Origin: Adineta steineri
Taxonomy: Eukaryota > Rotifera > Eurotatoria > Adinetida > Adinetidae
DNA length: 64,000 nt
Direction of reading: 5' to 3'
NCBI GenBank assembly: GCA_905250115.1
Contig: CAJNOI010000279.1
Coordinates: 27,746 to 91,745, forward strand
Each line of letters begins with the position of its first letter. Position 1 is the stretch's first letter. Shown in pieces: positions 50,911 through 62,630 of the stretch. The position numbers and the translations under genes are program-made. The notes under the pieces were generated by a model. That model saw only the letters and a list, made by a program, of their open reading frames with translations, did not search any database and was not told the origin of the DNA.

Positions 50911-51472
50911 TTAGATATTAAAATAGGCTTGAACAGCCCAATGATCTGAACAATAACGTTGAATAGATGGTATTATTTCAAGACCTTTAACTTCAAAATA
51001 GATCGGTTGAAATTTTATATCATTTTTTAATGATTTACGAAAATATAGACGATCGAAACGTGCTCGAGGTCGATTATTTTCGTTTGGAAAATAGTTATTT
51101 GTATTTACACACATATCCCATGTATATGTACATTCTTTTTGTTTACCAGTTTCAATCCATAAATCACATATACCCGATGGAATATTACCAATTTCTCGTA
51201 ACTAAAACATAAATAAAAATATATCATAGATTTATTCTATATATACACCATGCTCATAGTATATTTCCATATTAACCAATATCAAGTCTTACTTCTCTTT
51301 CACGCATATTTAAATCACCACCAAATAGAACAATTCGATGATCTGGAGCATCCATCATTCGTTTAAAACATAATTTCAATTGTTCCATACGTTGATTACT
51401 TGCATATGCCTCAGTACCACTTTCATGATGGGATGTCATAAAATCAATTTCAATTGAATTTTTATACGTAGT
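50911..51472 (-). CDS. TDP2: Tyrosyl-DNA phosphodiesterase 2 (TDP2), 5' part missing
   Basis: Endonuclease/exonuclease/phosphatase-fold enzyme that removes 5'-tyrosyl (topoisomerase II) adducts from DNA ends. Two exons are visible (minus): 51472-51293 and 51201-50911 (156 aa). Motifs of the C-terminal half: MTSHHESGTE (usually TSHLES), FGGDLNMREREV (catalytic GDxN), ICDLWIETGK, TYTWD, RPRARFDRLYFRK and CSDHWAVQAYF with the catalytic Asp-His. The N-terminal half with the TWN-type and LQE-type motifs should lie in or beyond the sequence gap. It ends 54 bp before KAT2. Confidence 0.88.
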
Positions 51473-51521
51473 CTATTGACATAGAAAAGTATAAAGCAAT
51501 TGAATAATGTAACTATACATG

Positions 51522-51621
51522 NNNNNNNNNNNNNNNNNNNNNNNNNNNNNNNNNNNNNNNNNNNNNNNNNNNNNNNNNNNNNNNNNNNNNNNNNNNNNNN
51601 NNNNNNNNNNNNNNNNNNNNN
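51522..51621. other. Assembly gap (100 N)
   Basis: Run of 100 N, a conventional placeholder of unknown true length. Each side holds an incomplete gene on the same strand: the 3' part of TDP2 to the left and the 5' part of ENTPD to the right. At least several hundred bases of coding sequence are missing. Confidence 0.95.
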
Positions 51622-52806
51622 AACGTTCTTTCATAATTCTTTTACATTCTTTATAATCACCAGTACCTCTAAAATCAAAGAAAAATTATCTTATTAACGT
51701 ATATAATTTAAATTGCCATACATAAATGAAAATATTGATGATGTATTAAAATATACAGAAGATTCATTTTGTCCATGAGCACAAGCTGTACTGAATATAT
51801 CATTATAAGTCTTATTTTCAATATAATCACGTTGTAAACATGGATCATGTATAGACACAGATCCATTAGCTTGTTCTATTAATTTTCCTTGATAAACTAG
51901 ACGTGCTTGGTCTTGCCCATAACATAAATATGAATGTGAATATACATCATAGTTTCTATCAAATAGATTCATTCGATATCGCTCTTTAGTTGCCTTAGGA
52001 GCTATAAAACTTAATTGAGTACTAGCACCTTTATATATATAAAAATAACCATTCATATCAATACATATATTTAATACATACCACCCATATCCAGGACACC
52101 AAAGGTGTCTAATGGTTTGCTTTTATTAAACAGTTCTTTTAGTAGAATATTTGTTGATATCCATCCAGACAAACCTTCTTCGCTACCACTTATGATACGT
52201 ACTTGATTTATAGGATCACGAAATCGAAGTTTAAGAGTACTAAAATATGCACGAGTACTATTCAATAAACGAGTAATATATGCTGGATCTGTGATATTTA
52301 ATAAACGAAGACCAGCTGTTGCTCCTAACAAAAATTAGAATACTTGTATGACAGAGAAAGTGAAATACGAGATTGACTATACCAAGAAAGATTAATGCTC
52401 GACTTTTTCGTGTTGATGGAATACTGCTGATACAAGTAGTCATAGCTGAATCAAAATAGTTTTTAACATTATCTTGTGTTGCATTTACAATTGTTGTAAT
52501 AGGTTCATGAGTGACAGAACATGATTTAACTTGTTTAATTCGTGATGTTGTTCCAAGTCCGCCTGATTTATCTGTAGGCCATCTATAATATAGTGATTGA
52601 ATAGCGAATATTAAAAAAATAAATATTTACGAATAAACAAAAATTTTTGAATGAGATGAACCAGCATCAATAACTACAGCATAATCTCGAAATGGTTTTA
52701 ATTTAGTATGCCACAAAATAACTAATGCAATTGTCATGATCAAAGAAAAAATGCTTATATTAAATGCAATAGCAAATATAGTTTTGCAATGTTTTCTTGG
52801 TAGCAT
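51622..52806 (-). CDS. ENTPD: Ectonucleoside triphosphate diphosphohydrolase (ENTPD/CD39-like), 3' part missing
   Basis: Membrane apyrase that hydrolyses extracellular or luminal NTP/NDP. Exons (minus): 52806-52631, 52582-52383, 52324-52082, 52028-51722, 51668-51622 (about 324 aa before the gap). Basic N-terminus, then a membrane anchor (ISIFSLIMTIALVILW). Apyrase conserved regions: VIDAGSSHSKIFVYSW (ACR1), IFLGATAGLRLL (ACR2), ISGSEEGLSGWISTN (ACR3), LDMGGASTQLSF (ACR4). Then the Cys-containing lobe with SYLCYGQDQAR and GTGDYKECKRIM. ACR5 and any C-terminal membrane span are lost in the gap. The catalytic Glu in ACR3 is present. Confidence 0.9.
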
Positions 52807-53997
52807 GTTGCTAGAGCATCTATCTAAAATAAAGAAATAAACTGGTATGTTTGTTTTATATAATGAATAAAATCTTCTCGTTATTATCTAAGGTAATAAT
52901 GTCGACTGTATGCGGGGTATCAACATGTATTTTACATATAAAAAGTGGACTATCTATTCAATTGTTTTTAAGAATTGAATTCTCATTTGTAAGAAATAAA
53001 CACAGTTTCAATTTATCTTTGTATATCCTATCCATATGATAACACTGTATATATATATTAGCGTATTCAAATGCGTCCAAATCAGTTTAGAATATTAATA
53101 AATATCAAGGAAATATGCCTAATATTGTCAGTAAACTGTATACATAATTATTTACACTGCGACAAAATGATAATATTTAGTAGCACTTCGAATTGCACAG
53201 CTGCTCATCATAAAGGTGTAAATAGTCGCTACAAATGATCATATATGATAAAGCATATCACAGTTTTACAAACGATGATATGAAGATATAGTTATCACAA
53301 ACGTAAAAGCGTATTGTTGATATGTTATTATAGTATTATGTTTGAAGGTTATTTAATTTCAACGCATTAGATACAAAACATTTGTTTAATTTCACAAAAA
53401 AAGACATAAAAATCAAGATATCTCTTTCAAGTTTCATTAAGAAAATGAAGTCTATATGAACATTTATATTAAATTCATTCAATTCTTGTTGATAGTGATA
53501 AATATTACTTTAATAAATTCTATTACAGACTGATGTTATAATATTGTGAAATTAATGGAATATAAAATCAAGGTACAAGACATAAAATATTACATAGAAA
53601 GACTAACATTTAATATGTAATTAATACGAATACATAATACATCAAGTGACACTTGGTCTTGCATAGATAAATATATATTCAGTATGTGAAGAAGAAGATT
53701 TTATAGTTATTAAGTTCAATTCAGATTTTATATCGACAGATGGCAGTAGTTGATGATTAACTATTTTACTAGATTTACGTACCAATTTATCATTTCTTAA
53801 TGATGATGATTTAAAACATTTATAATAACAAAATGAAAAATCCTCCTATATCTATCATTTATATTATTTGAATGCTCAATTGAATGAACCAATCATTTTC
53901 TAACCCTTCAAATTCTTTGTTCATCGTTTTCCCGAAAAGAAAGCGAATCACATAAATTGTATCTGTATCTCTACAATATTATATTTTCTAGCTTTAA
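52807..53997. promoter_or_regulatory. Divergent intergenic region, ENTPD / PWWP gene
   Basis: About 1.2 kb of AT-rich sequence between two divergent start codons. No coding potential or repeat recognised; it should contain both promoters. Confidence 0.4.
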
Positions 53998-55937
53998 ATG
54001 GCTACTGAACAATCATCTTCAGGTAAATCTAAAAATTCATATATAAGTTTTGCTTATTCATACTTTAGAATCTCCATCTCGAAAACGCCCGCGTCGTTCA
54101 AAACAAGATCCACAATTTATATTCGATAATCCAATCGTTGATGAAACAGAAACGGATACATCATTAACTAAACGAAATTCAACAAAAAATAAAACAAAAC
54201 CATTACGTTCTGTTGATTCTCCTGATGCAAGTGCTGATTTATATGAACCAGGTGATATTGTCTGGTGTAAACTAGGCGGTTTTCCATGGTGGCCTGCATT
54301 AATTGTATGTTTTATAGAATTATAAACATATAATCTTATTTTATTTTCTTAGTATCGTTGTACTACTGAAGGAGGAATTCATACAAAAACATTAAGTATG
54401 TTGAACAAAAAAAAATATCAATGAAAATATAATTCATTGTTCTCTATTTCTAGATTCAAATAATAAACCAAAACGATTATTTTTTGTTTATTTCTATGGT
54501 AAATATCTTGAGTATTCATGGATATCAACTCGTTGGTTATTAACATATGCTGGATTAAGTAATTTTATTCAACATGCTGAAGCTGCTGTTCAACAAGTAA
54601 TTTTAAATAAAAAGATAATCTAGAAGATTAATAAAAATATTTATTTCTAGGCTGCAACTAAATCTGAACAACAGGAATTAGCAAATAGATTTCAATTAAA
54701 AGTTTCAATGAAAAAACGTGTACAATGGTAATATAGATAATCTTTTATATTCGATTTAATTTAATTAGCATTATTATTTTTTGAAGGGATGAAGCAATTG
54801 AATTAGCCGATCGAGCATTAACAATGACAAAAGATGAAAGAATTGAAGATTTTAGTGATCTATTAAAAGATGCTTTAAATCAAACAAAAAATAGTAATTA
54901 AATAATTTTAATAATAGAATATGTGTTTTTTTTCATGGTAATAATATTATTAGGTGTACGTCGTCGAAAAACATCTGTTGAGAAAAATCAAAATGAAGAA
55001 GAAGGAGAAGGAGGAGAAGAAAATGGAGAAAATAAACAACATGCAAGAGATTCTTCAATATCTTCAAATTCTTCTTTGATACCTGAAGTAAAAACTGAAG
55101 AGACAAATACAACTGAAAAACCTTCCGTATCACATCGAAAACCTGCAGCTTTCAATCAAAATGGTTCAACAACATTGGAAGAAGATGATCAGACAGTAAA
55201 AAAGAAACGTGGACGAAAACCAAAATCAGAAACAAATACATTATCAAATTCAGCAGTAAGATTTGATTTTTTTTTGAAAGAAATATTAATTGAAGAAAAC
55301 GATTTGTTCAGATCTCAACAACAGAAGATAATCAACCAATGAAAACTCGTACAAAAATTTCGTCTACAAATAAAGATCATACTCCTTCGACAAAACAAGT
55401 ACGTAAAAGTCGACGATCAGAAAAAACAAACGGAAATGAAATTGAATATGATTATAAACCATCAGATCGTTCTGATCAACAAATTTCATCACCAATCGTT
55501 CATCTTCTTCAAGGAAATTATCCACCATTATCAAATTTTGAACAAAAACAAATTGTTGAAGGTCTTCTTCATCATCCAAAAGAGAATAGTTTAACTTTTG
55601 ATGAAGCTCAAACCTATGCAATTAATAAAGCTATTGAAATAAGTATGAATTCAAATCATAATTTCGAAAAAAATTAAATTTTTATGTTTTAGTTTATGAA
55701 AACCATAATTATCGTATGAATAATATTTCGCCTGAATGGTTTTATGAATCTATATTATTAAAATATCCATCAGTTGTATTTAAATATCGTTCATGGTTTG
55801 AAAATATTAAAACTGATACAATACCAAATGGAAATGATATGATAAAACTTAAACAATGGCAAATTGGACTTATGCTTCAAGCACAAATTAAAGCTGAACA
55901 ACAACAACAACAACAAGATTCATCTAATGGAAATTAA
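53998..55937 (+). CDS. PWWP-domain chromatin protein with AT-hook-like motif
   Basis: Predicted nuclear reader of methylated histone tails or DNA. Exons: 53998-54022, 54069-54304, 54353-54395, 54454-54596, 54651-54727, 54787-54893, 54954-55255, 55312-55642, 55693-55937 (502 aa). Basic start (SRKRPRRSK), PWWP domain (YEPGDIVWCKLGGFPWWPAL, then VYFYGKYLEYSWISTRWLL), a helical stretch after it, acidic Glu/Gly-rich linker, KKKRGRKPKS (AT-hook-like), Lys/Ser-rich linker, and a C-terminal part rich in Gln. The PWWP and helix resemble those at the N-terminus of MSH6, but no MutS domains follow. Reading through the 50-bp intron 55643-55692 would end at TAA 55675-55677. Confidence 0.8.
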
Positions 55938-57188
55938 TAGTGTTCATAAAAGAATATAAATATATATATATAAATATGTATTTTGAACTCGTAGAGTTCT
56001 TTTGTTTTTTGTACAGAAACCCGTGAGGAAAAAAAAATGTTATTTCTTTTTTGTTTGCTTCTTGCTGTCAAATGTTTTTCTTTTGATTAACCTTTCTCAG
56101 TAGAAATGATATGTTTGTTGAATGTAAGACAAAAAAAAAATGTATAAGATTGATTTAGTTTTCCAATAAACAACAGAAAAAAAAGAACGAGAAAAAAATT
56201 TTATAATAGAAATATTTTATTCAAAAGCGACAGATCTCAAATTATGTATTACAAAAGAGATTCTGATCAACACCAATGAAGTTTATACGTGTAGTTTTTT
56301 ATAGTTGAAATAGGATACTTACGGATGTAATTACACAACAAGAGGTAGTGTAGTATCAATGCAATATTTATATGATCAAGTCAGGTATAGTAATTATGGG
56401 TATAGTATGTTGGTTTGTTTGTCAAAGTAACAGAAACTGAAGATATAAATTTTTAGATAGATTAATAATTTGTTTTGATTTTATTATAAAAACTTGAGAG
56501 TTTATTTAAAAAAATGGGTATATAACTTCGACCTGTATACGACAATGGACATGTGTATTAAGAAAAATAACGTCAAAAAATGAATTATAAGTAATCGAAA
56601 AATGAGATTAATCTAATTTAACGCATTCATAATATCAGTTAGAAAGTTCTTCATCAGGGGCGTAAAATCTCAGTACGTCAAGTTCGAAAAGCAGGGGGGG
56701 TGCAACACCTTTTTGCTTAAGTCTAGCACCAAAAAACACGTAAAAGTCCTTATTTTTGATTTTATTGACTAAAAAACTAAAATTTTCCAAGCAGGGGCGT
56801 AACACCCACGCGCACCCTAGTCGGCACGTTCCCGTTCTTCATTTATCATTTTTCTTCTTGGTAAAATTCTAGAAAAATTAGCTGAAAATAGACTGATATT
56901 TAGTGACATCTATTAAGATTATATTAGTAAATATTTAATGTCAATCTATTTTCAAAAGATCTTTATTATTTTTGAAAAACTATTTCATATAGTTTGATAT
57001 TAAGTTTTGATTATTCAACAATGCCAATGTAGAGGTTCTATTCATGTTAAATGGCAACAAGAGAAAGAAAACATAACCGACAAATAGCAACAAGTGTATC
57101 TATATATTTATCTCTTCTACTCATTCATTTATTAACAAAAATCTTTGATTCTTTTTCAGAAATTTACTCTCATTACACAACAAAAACA
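55938..57188. other. Intergenic region with transposon-like GC-rich ends
   Basis: About 1.25 kb. CAGGGGCGTAA occurs at 56655-56665 and 56792-56802 in the same orientation. The stretch 56650-56830 is markedly more GC-rich than its surroundings. The right end holds the CPSF6/7 5' region, with an acceptor-like ttctttttcag near 57160. Confidence 0.5.
56655..56802. mobile_element. Possible DNA-transposon (MITE) remnant
   Basis: Two direct copies of CAGGGGCGTAA 137 bp apart with G-runs next to them. CAGGGGCG-type ends are common at terminal inverted repeats of animal DNA transposons, but here both copies face the same way, so this may be two nested or solo ends. Confidence 0.35.
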
Positions 57189-59196
57189 ATGACTGATACA
57201 GAAGTAGCTATTTCAGGCAGTAGTGTTGGTGCAGGTGGTGATACAGAAATTGATTTATATGCAGATGTCGTAGAAAATGAATTGGAAACCGTAAGAAATC
57301 ATTGTTATTTTTATAAAAAAAATCAATACATAATCTCTTTTTTTCATTCAGGAAACTGGTGATGATTACGGAGCTAATGATGAACATCATCTTCTCTCAC
57401 AAGATAATGATCTATACGATGATGTAATTACAACACAATCATCAGGAACTGATTTTACTGACATAACAAATACAATTCATCAAAATCTTGATAAAGGTGA
57501 TCACATAAATGGATTAGGAATTAGTGGGAATTCATCATCAAATCATTATGGTGGAAAACGTATTTCACTCTATGTTGGTCAACTTACTTGGGTATGTTAG
57601 AAGAATATATAAGAGAAAGAATTGTAGAAAACTATTTTCATTTATTCTAGTGGACAACAGATACTGATTTATGTGATATTATTCAAGATTTAGGAATAAC
57701 TGATTTACTTGAAGTTAAATTTCATGAAAATCGTGTTAACGGACAATCAAAAGGGTAAGAATTCATATTTGTGTTATTAAATTCCTATGATTGATTATAC
57801 TTCTATTTCTAGGTTTGCTGTTGTTACTGTTGGTTCTGAAGCATCATCTCGAAGTATTCTAGAGAAAATACCAAAACGAGAAATTTATGGACAAACGCCA
57901 ACTGTTCTACCATGTAATAAACAATCATTAAGTTTTTTTGAAGGCACTAGTCGAAAAGATGGACCTATGGAACCTATGCCACAAATGAGTGCACCACCTC
58001 GTAAGTTTCCTATTGATTAAATTAGAATAATATTTATTATATAAACTCTTAAATTTTTAGCTCGTCCTATGGCACGTCCACAAATTGGACTTCCATTTCA
58101 AATACCACATGGTGGCCCAATGGATGGACCATATCGTTTTTCACATCAAGGATCTGTCATTTTACCAGGAGGACCAGGTGGTATGGTTCGTCCACCAATG
58201 CAAATGACTCTTGGTCCACGTGGTCCTATGCCAGGTGGTCAAATGGTACTTAATCGTATGCCTGGTCTACATCCACAACAACCTGTAGTTGTCATGCGAC
58301 CACCACCACAACAGCAACAGCAACAACAACCTGGTATGCATCCAGGTAGTAACGGATCTCTTGTACGACATCCTATTCGACCTGGACCACCAGGTAAATT
58401 GAAGAGCGAAAAAAAAAGATTATTTTCTTTATATACATGTTTTTTTTTTCTCTTTCAGGCATACCAGTATCATCTAGTTCAATGTCAATGATGCCAGGTC
58501 AACATCCATCTGCCTATTATCCAGGACAACAACCACCTAGTCAAGGAGTATGTATTTTATATTTTTTATAAAAAAAAACAAATTAATTATATTTTAAATT
58601 ATAGCCACCTACACATAATGCTCCTATGTCTGGTCCACCACGTCCTGATCCATATTATCGTGGTACTGAAGCTCCTACAAGTATGATATCTATAAGTGAA
58701 AATGAATTTCAAGATATTATGGAACGTAATAAAACTGTATCAAGTAGTGCCATTGCTCGAGCTGTTCAAGATGCATCTGCCGGTTAGTAATATAACGTTG
58801 ACTCTATATTTTTCTTATTGTTTTTGTTTTTCTTTCAATAAAAATTAGGTGATTACGGTACAGCTATTGAAACATTAGTCACAGCTGTATCATTAATTAA
58901 ACAATCCAAAATTGCTAATGATGATCGATGTAAAATATTAATTAGTTCTCTTCAAGATACACTCAAAGGAATCGAAGATAAATCTTATGGACAACGGTAA
59001 TATTTATATATACATATATATATTTCTTTTAAATTTATTCTTTTACTTTAGACAACATCGACGAAGTCGATCTGGATCACCTCGTGAATCACGCAAGAAA
59101 CATCGTCATCGTACACGTAGTCCACGTGAGCGAAGTGAATATCGACGTGTTGAAGATTACGATGGAAAATATGGTCGTGATCATCGACGACGATGA
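57189..59196 (+). CDS. CPSF6/7: Cleavage factor Im large subunit (CPSF6/CPSF7)
   Basis: Subunit of CFIm, which binds UGUA elements with NUDT21 and sets poly(A)-site choice. Nine exons: 57189-57290, 57352-57591, 57651-57754, 57813-58000, 58061-58393, 58459-58547, 58605-58782, 58849-58996, 59052-59196 (508 aa). Acidic start; RRM with [40 protein letters not shown] and [15 protein letters not shown], matching CPSF6/7; Pro/Gly/Met-rich middle with a short polyQ; conserved helical block ([37 protein letters not shown]); C-terminal Arg/Ser/Lys/His-rich (RS-like) tail. I chose MTDTEVAIS as start because it follows an acceptor-like site. Confidence 0.93.
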
Positions 59197-60935
59197 AAAC
59201 TAGTTTTTTTGTTCATATTAAAAAAGAAAGAAAAGAAACGAACACAACACATGTATTCTGGTAAGCTTTACAAAAAAATAACTTTTCTGTATTTAATCTT
59301 TTTGAACATTTTTTTTTTCTTCATCGTTGTGTGTGTGCGCGCGCGCCATGTATGATTGTTTTTTTCATTCCCAAAAAATGATGTCGATATAACTAGAATA
59401 GATTTCGTTACGATTATATATATATATTGATAAGAATTATTCTTTTAGTCATGATATAATTAATAGTCAAATATGTTTTTGTTTTTATTTTTTCTGATAA
59501 ACAACGTCAAATAATCGTTCTTGTTTTGATTTTTTCTGGCCTTTGGATTTTTATTTATATATGAATTTTTATTTTGTTTTTTAAAGCGTATGAATATGAG
59601 ATATTCGCATTCCATTATGCATAATTCATGATTGTTGAATTTTTATTCTATTTTTTGTTTCCCATTGATAATACAAAGTATTTTTCATAAGATTATAGTA
59701 TTCAATTTTTGATTGAATCATGTATATTAAGTTAGTAAAATTTTGTCTAAATAATGAATAAATAGTAATTTTGTTTTTTAAAAAAAAGTACATATGATTA
59801 TAATTATTATTATCGAACAATAAAAATATTTGAGTGCGAATATATATGTATACTTGAAATTTTTTTTTCATAAATAAATGCTTATTGATTTATACAACAG
59901 TAAGTGTGAATTAAATGAATAAGCTTTTCAAAAAAAAAAAGAATTATTACGATTGATCTCATTTATTTTTCAGTTGTAATCATTGCAATCTATTACGAAA
60001 TATTTATTGGAGGTTTTTCCTTCCGAGAGTGCAATAGCGATTTCCGGGAGGGCGAAAATCTAATTTCTGGAAGAAAAATACACAGTAGAAGCACAAAAAT
60101 TACAATTTTCGGGAGGGCGCCGTCACCCTTGCCCTCCCTCTAGATAAATCACTGTCTTATTCTCAAGGAGCTTCTGCTCAAATACATAATTTCTCCTTAC
60201 CATAGTAGATGCTGAGACTTGTTGTCACGGAAAATTCCTCTCTGATATATTATATTTTCAGTAGACTAAAATGATCATCATTCAGAGACAGATTGATTCA
60301 AGACGATCAATTGGAATGATTTTCTTGTTAATTTTATTCAGGAAAGACTCAAATATAAGATATTTTTTGTCTTCTTCTATTAAGATTTTAATTTTATTAA
60401 TCATTATTGAATTGATTTTATATTCTAGGTCACCGAATCGAATGAAACGATGGCTATCCGTCTTGTTTTCTTGTTTTGTTGCTGTTTACTTTATTGTACA
60501 AACTATTTTTTTTTCTTCTTTTCTTTTTCCTGTTTATTCTAATAACTCTATATTATTCATTGTGTTGTTTTATGTTTTCTATGTCTATGTTTGTGTATGA
60601 ATATACAAAGAAAGAAAATAAAAGTCTCTCGAAAATATATCAGTTGAACCTGAAGAAATGATTAATACTATTTACAAGTTATGAGCAATATGATCAAATC
60701 CTAAGTTTAATTAGATTGTAAATAATTACTTGTTGCTGTTTTCATGTCATTTAAATATATTGAATACAATTAAAAATTCGATTTTTCAAGAAGAAATATG
60801 ATTCTATTATTGTTGTCAAGTATATATCTGTATAAAAACGCGGATATATTATTCATTAATGCAAATACTTTCATTGTACTTCTAAGTTCAACTATAACTT
60901 TTCTTTATTCCTATCATTTATCAATCTCTTAATCC
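59197..60935. other. Intergenic region with GC-rich inverted-repeat block
   Basis: About 1.7 kb holding the CPSF6/7 3'UTR, AT-rich sequence, a repeat block at 60045-60138, and low-complexity open frames near 60271-60661 that I do not accept as coding. Confidence 0.5.
60045..60138. repeat. GGGAGGGCG repeats and hairpin
   Basis: CGGGAGGGCG occurs at 60045-60054 and 60110-60119. GGGAGGGC (60111-60118) pairs with GCCCTCCC (60131-60138) across 12 bases. Strongly GC-rich in an AT-rich setting; looks like a fragment of a small DNA transposon. Confidence 0.45.
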
Positions 60936-62630
60936 ATGTATGTCTTAACAATTGTGTTATTCTTAGTTATGGTCTCTGAAAAACTATTCGGTAAAGTGAA
61001 ATTTTTAATATTAAATAAATATATACAACATTTTTTCTTCTTATTTAGTAACTTCAATGTATGATAATGTGTGTGGTGGAACATGCGCTTTTCCTGGTAT
61101 GATTTGTGCATCCGGTCGATGTAAATGTAATGGGCAAAATCGTCTTTTTTGGACAGGTGTTCGTTGTTTATCATGTCCATATGATTGGTCTTTTTCTGGT
61201 TAGAATATTAAATTATTAAAAACGTTTATATATGTTTTTACTTAGAAAATAGAAATAGCATGTATTCGACTTTATACCAGTCCATTGAATCGAATAAAAG
61301 CGGCAACAGTATGTCAAAATATGCAAGCAGATTTATTTAGTTATCGTGATAATAGTATACTTGCACTTATATATCAAGTAACTGAGAGTAAAACTGGACG
61401 TAGAAGAAGACAAATGGCAACGACAAATAAAACTGTAGCTTGGACTAGTGCACAAGCCACTTCGAATAATTGTAAGTCAAATTTCGTATTATGTTTCTAT
61501 CAATTATATATATTGGATAGAAAAGATATTATTATGAAACATTTTGGATTTCTTTAGTGGATCTATATCAATGGGATGATAGGAGAATAAATCAATTTGA
61601 CGGTAAACATGCTGCGTGGTGTAATACAAAGACAAATTTGGGTTATGCTCATACGCACAACGAACCATCACGATTGACCACTAGTAATGATTCAGAAAAA
61701 TGTGTTATACTTCGACGAGGAATACCTTCACATCCAATAGTATGTCTCGATGATGTATTTTGTCATGAACAATATCCATTTATTTGCGAAAGATGTATGT
61801 AACATCTGTTGAATATAGATATAATTCCGAAGAAAAAAACTCAAATTTTATTATTTAATATTTAGCTGAATCAACAGCTCAGAAATACCCTGCATCATTA
61901 TGTATGTATATTTCATTTTTAATTATTTATTATTTTTGGATTGTTTTGAATATAGCTACAAATGTGGGAAGTCTGCATAGCACACTGAATAGTAATTCAA
62001 AATCCACACCGAGTGGTAATTCAAAATCCACATCGAATAGTAATTCAAAATCTACTACGAATAGCAGTTCAAAATCTACTACAACTAGTTATTCAAAATC
62101 TACTACGAGTCCATATGCAGGTAATGATAGTAATTATAATACAAACAAAGATCCAACTATTGGTGAGGAACATAATTTGGGAATGTTAGCTAAACCAGAT
62201 ACACCAAAATCAGATAGTAAATATGTTATAATAAATTTCGAATAATATTTTATTTTCATTTGAAGACAATACAAAAATGATTATCATTATCTTAGTTATT
62301 GTTTTATTACTAATAGCATCTATTATTGCTGGTATCTTCTTTTATAAAAAGCATCGTGTAACAACCGAAACACAGTCTCGTGTTGATAGAGACATTAAAA
62401 AAGATGAACTTTCAAGTAATCCACGTTCATCGATTATCAGTGGTGCAAGTACTAATAATATTAATGATGAAGATGAACTTGCTTCGCATTATTCTAATAC
62501 AAGTCAAGCTGATTTTATTTCGAAATATGATGCTAGTCCTGACAATATGAATATCGATATAAATGATCAAAAACAACAAAAAAATAAGCGAAGTGGTTAT
62601 TCGAAACAGACATTTGATGAATTTGAATAA
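60936..62630 (+). CDS. Type I membrane receptor with C-type lectin-like domain
   Basis: 440 aa in seven exons: 60936-60990, 61049-61198, 61253-61471, 61558-61794, 61866-61901, 61956-62216, 62266-62630. Order: signal peptide (MYVLTIVLFLVMVSEKLF); small Cys-rich EGF-like module (CGGTCAFPGMICASGRCKC, then CLSCPYDWSFSG); C-type lectin-like domain (ACIRLYTSPLNRIKAATVCQ, LYQWDDRRINQFDGKHAAWC, CVILRRG, FCHEQYPFICER); Ser/Thr/Lys/Asn stalk with an 8-residue repeat; membrane span (MIIIILVIVLLLIASIIAGI); cytoplasmic tail of about 90 residues, acidic and Ser-rich. The CTLD lacks clear EPN/QPD and WND calcium motifs, so sugar binding is doubtful. Ligand unknown. Confidence 0.8.
61988..62107 (+). repeat. 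24-bp coding tandem repeat, five copies
   Basis: Five imperfect in-frame 24-bp units encode an octapeptide close to NSNSKSTT in the juxtamembrane stalk of the lectin-like receptor. Ser/Thr-rich, so it may be heavily O-glycosylated; copy number could vary between alleles. Confidence 0.85.

Noticed and set aside
60271..60661. Two overlapping frames of 109 and 61 codons
   Set aside because: Phe/Ile/Tyr/Leu-rich low-complexity sequence after a transposon-like block; no supporting splice or domain evidence.
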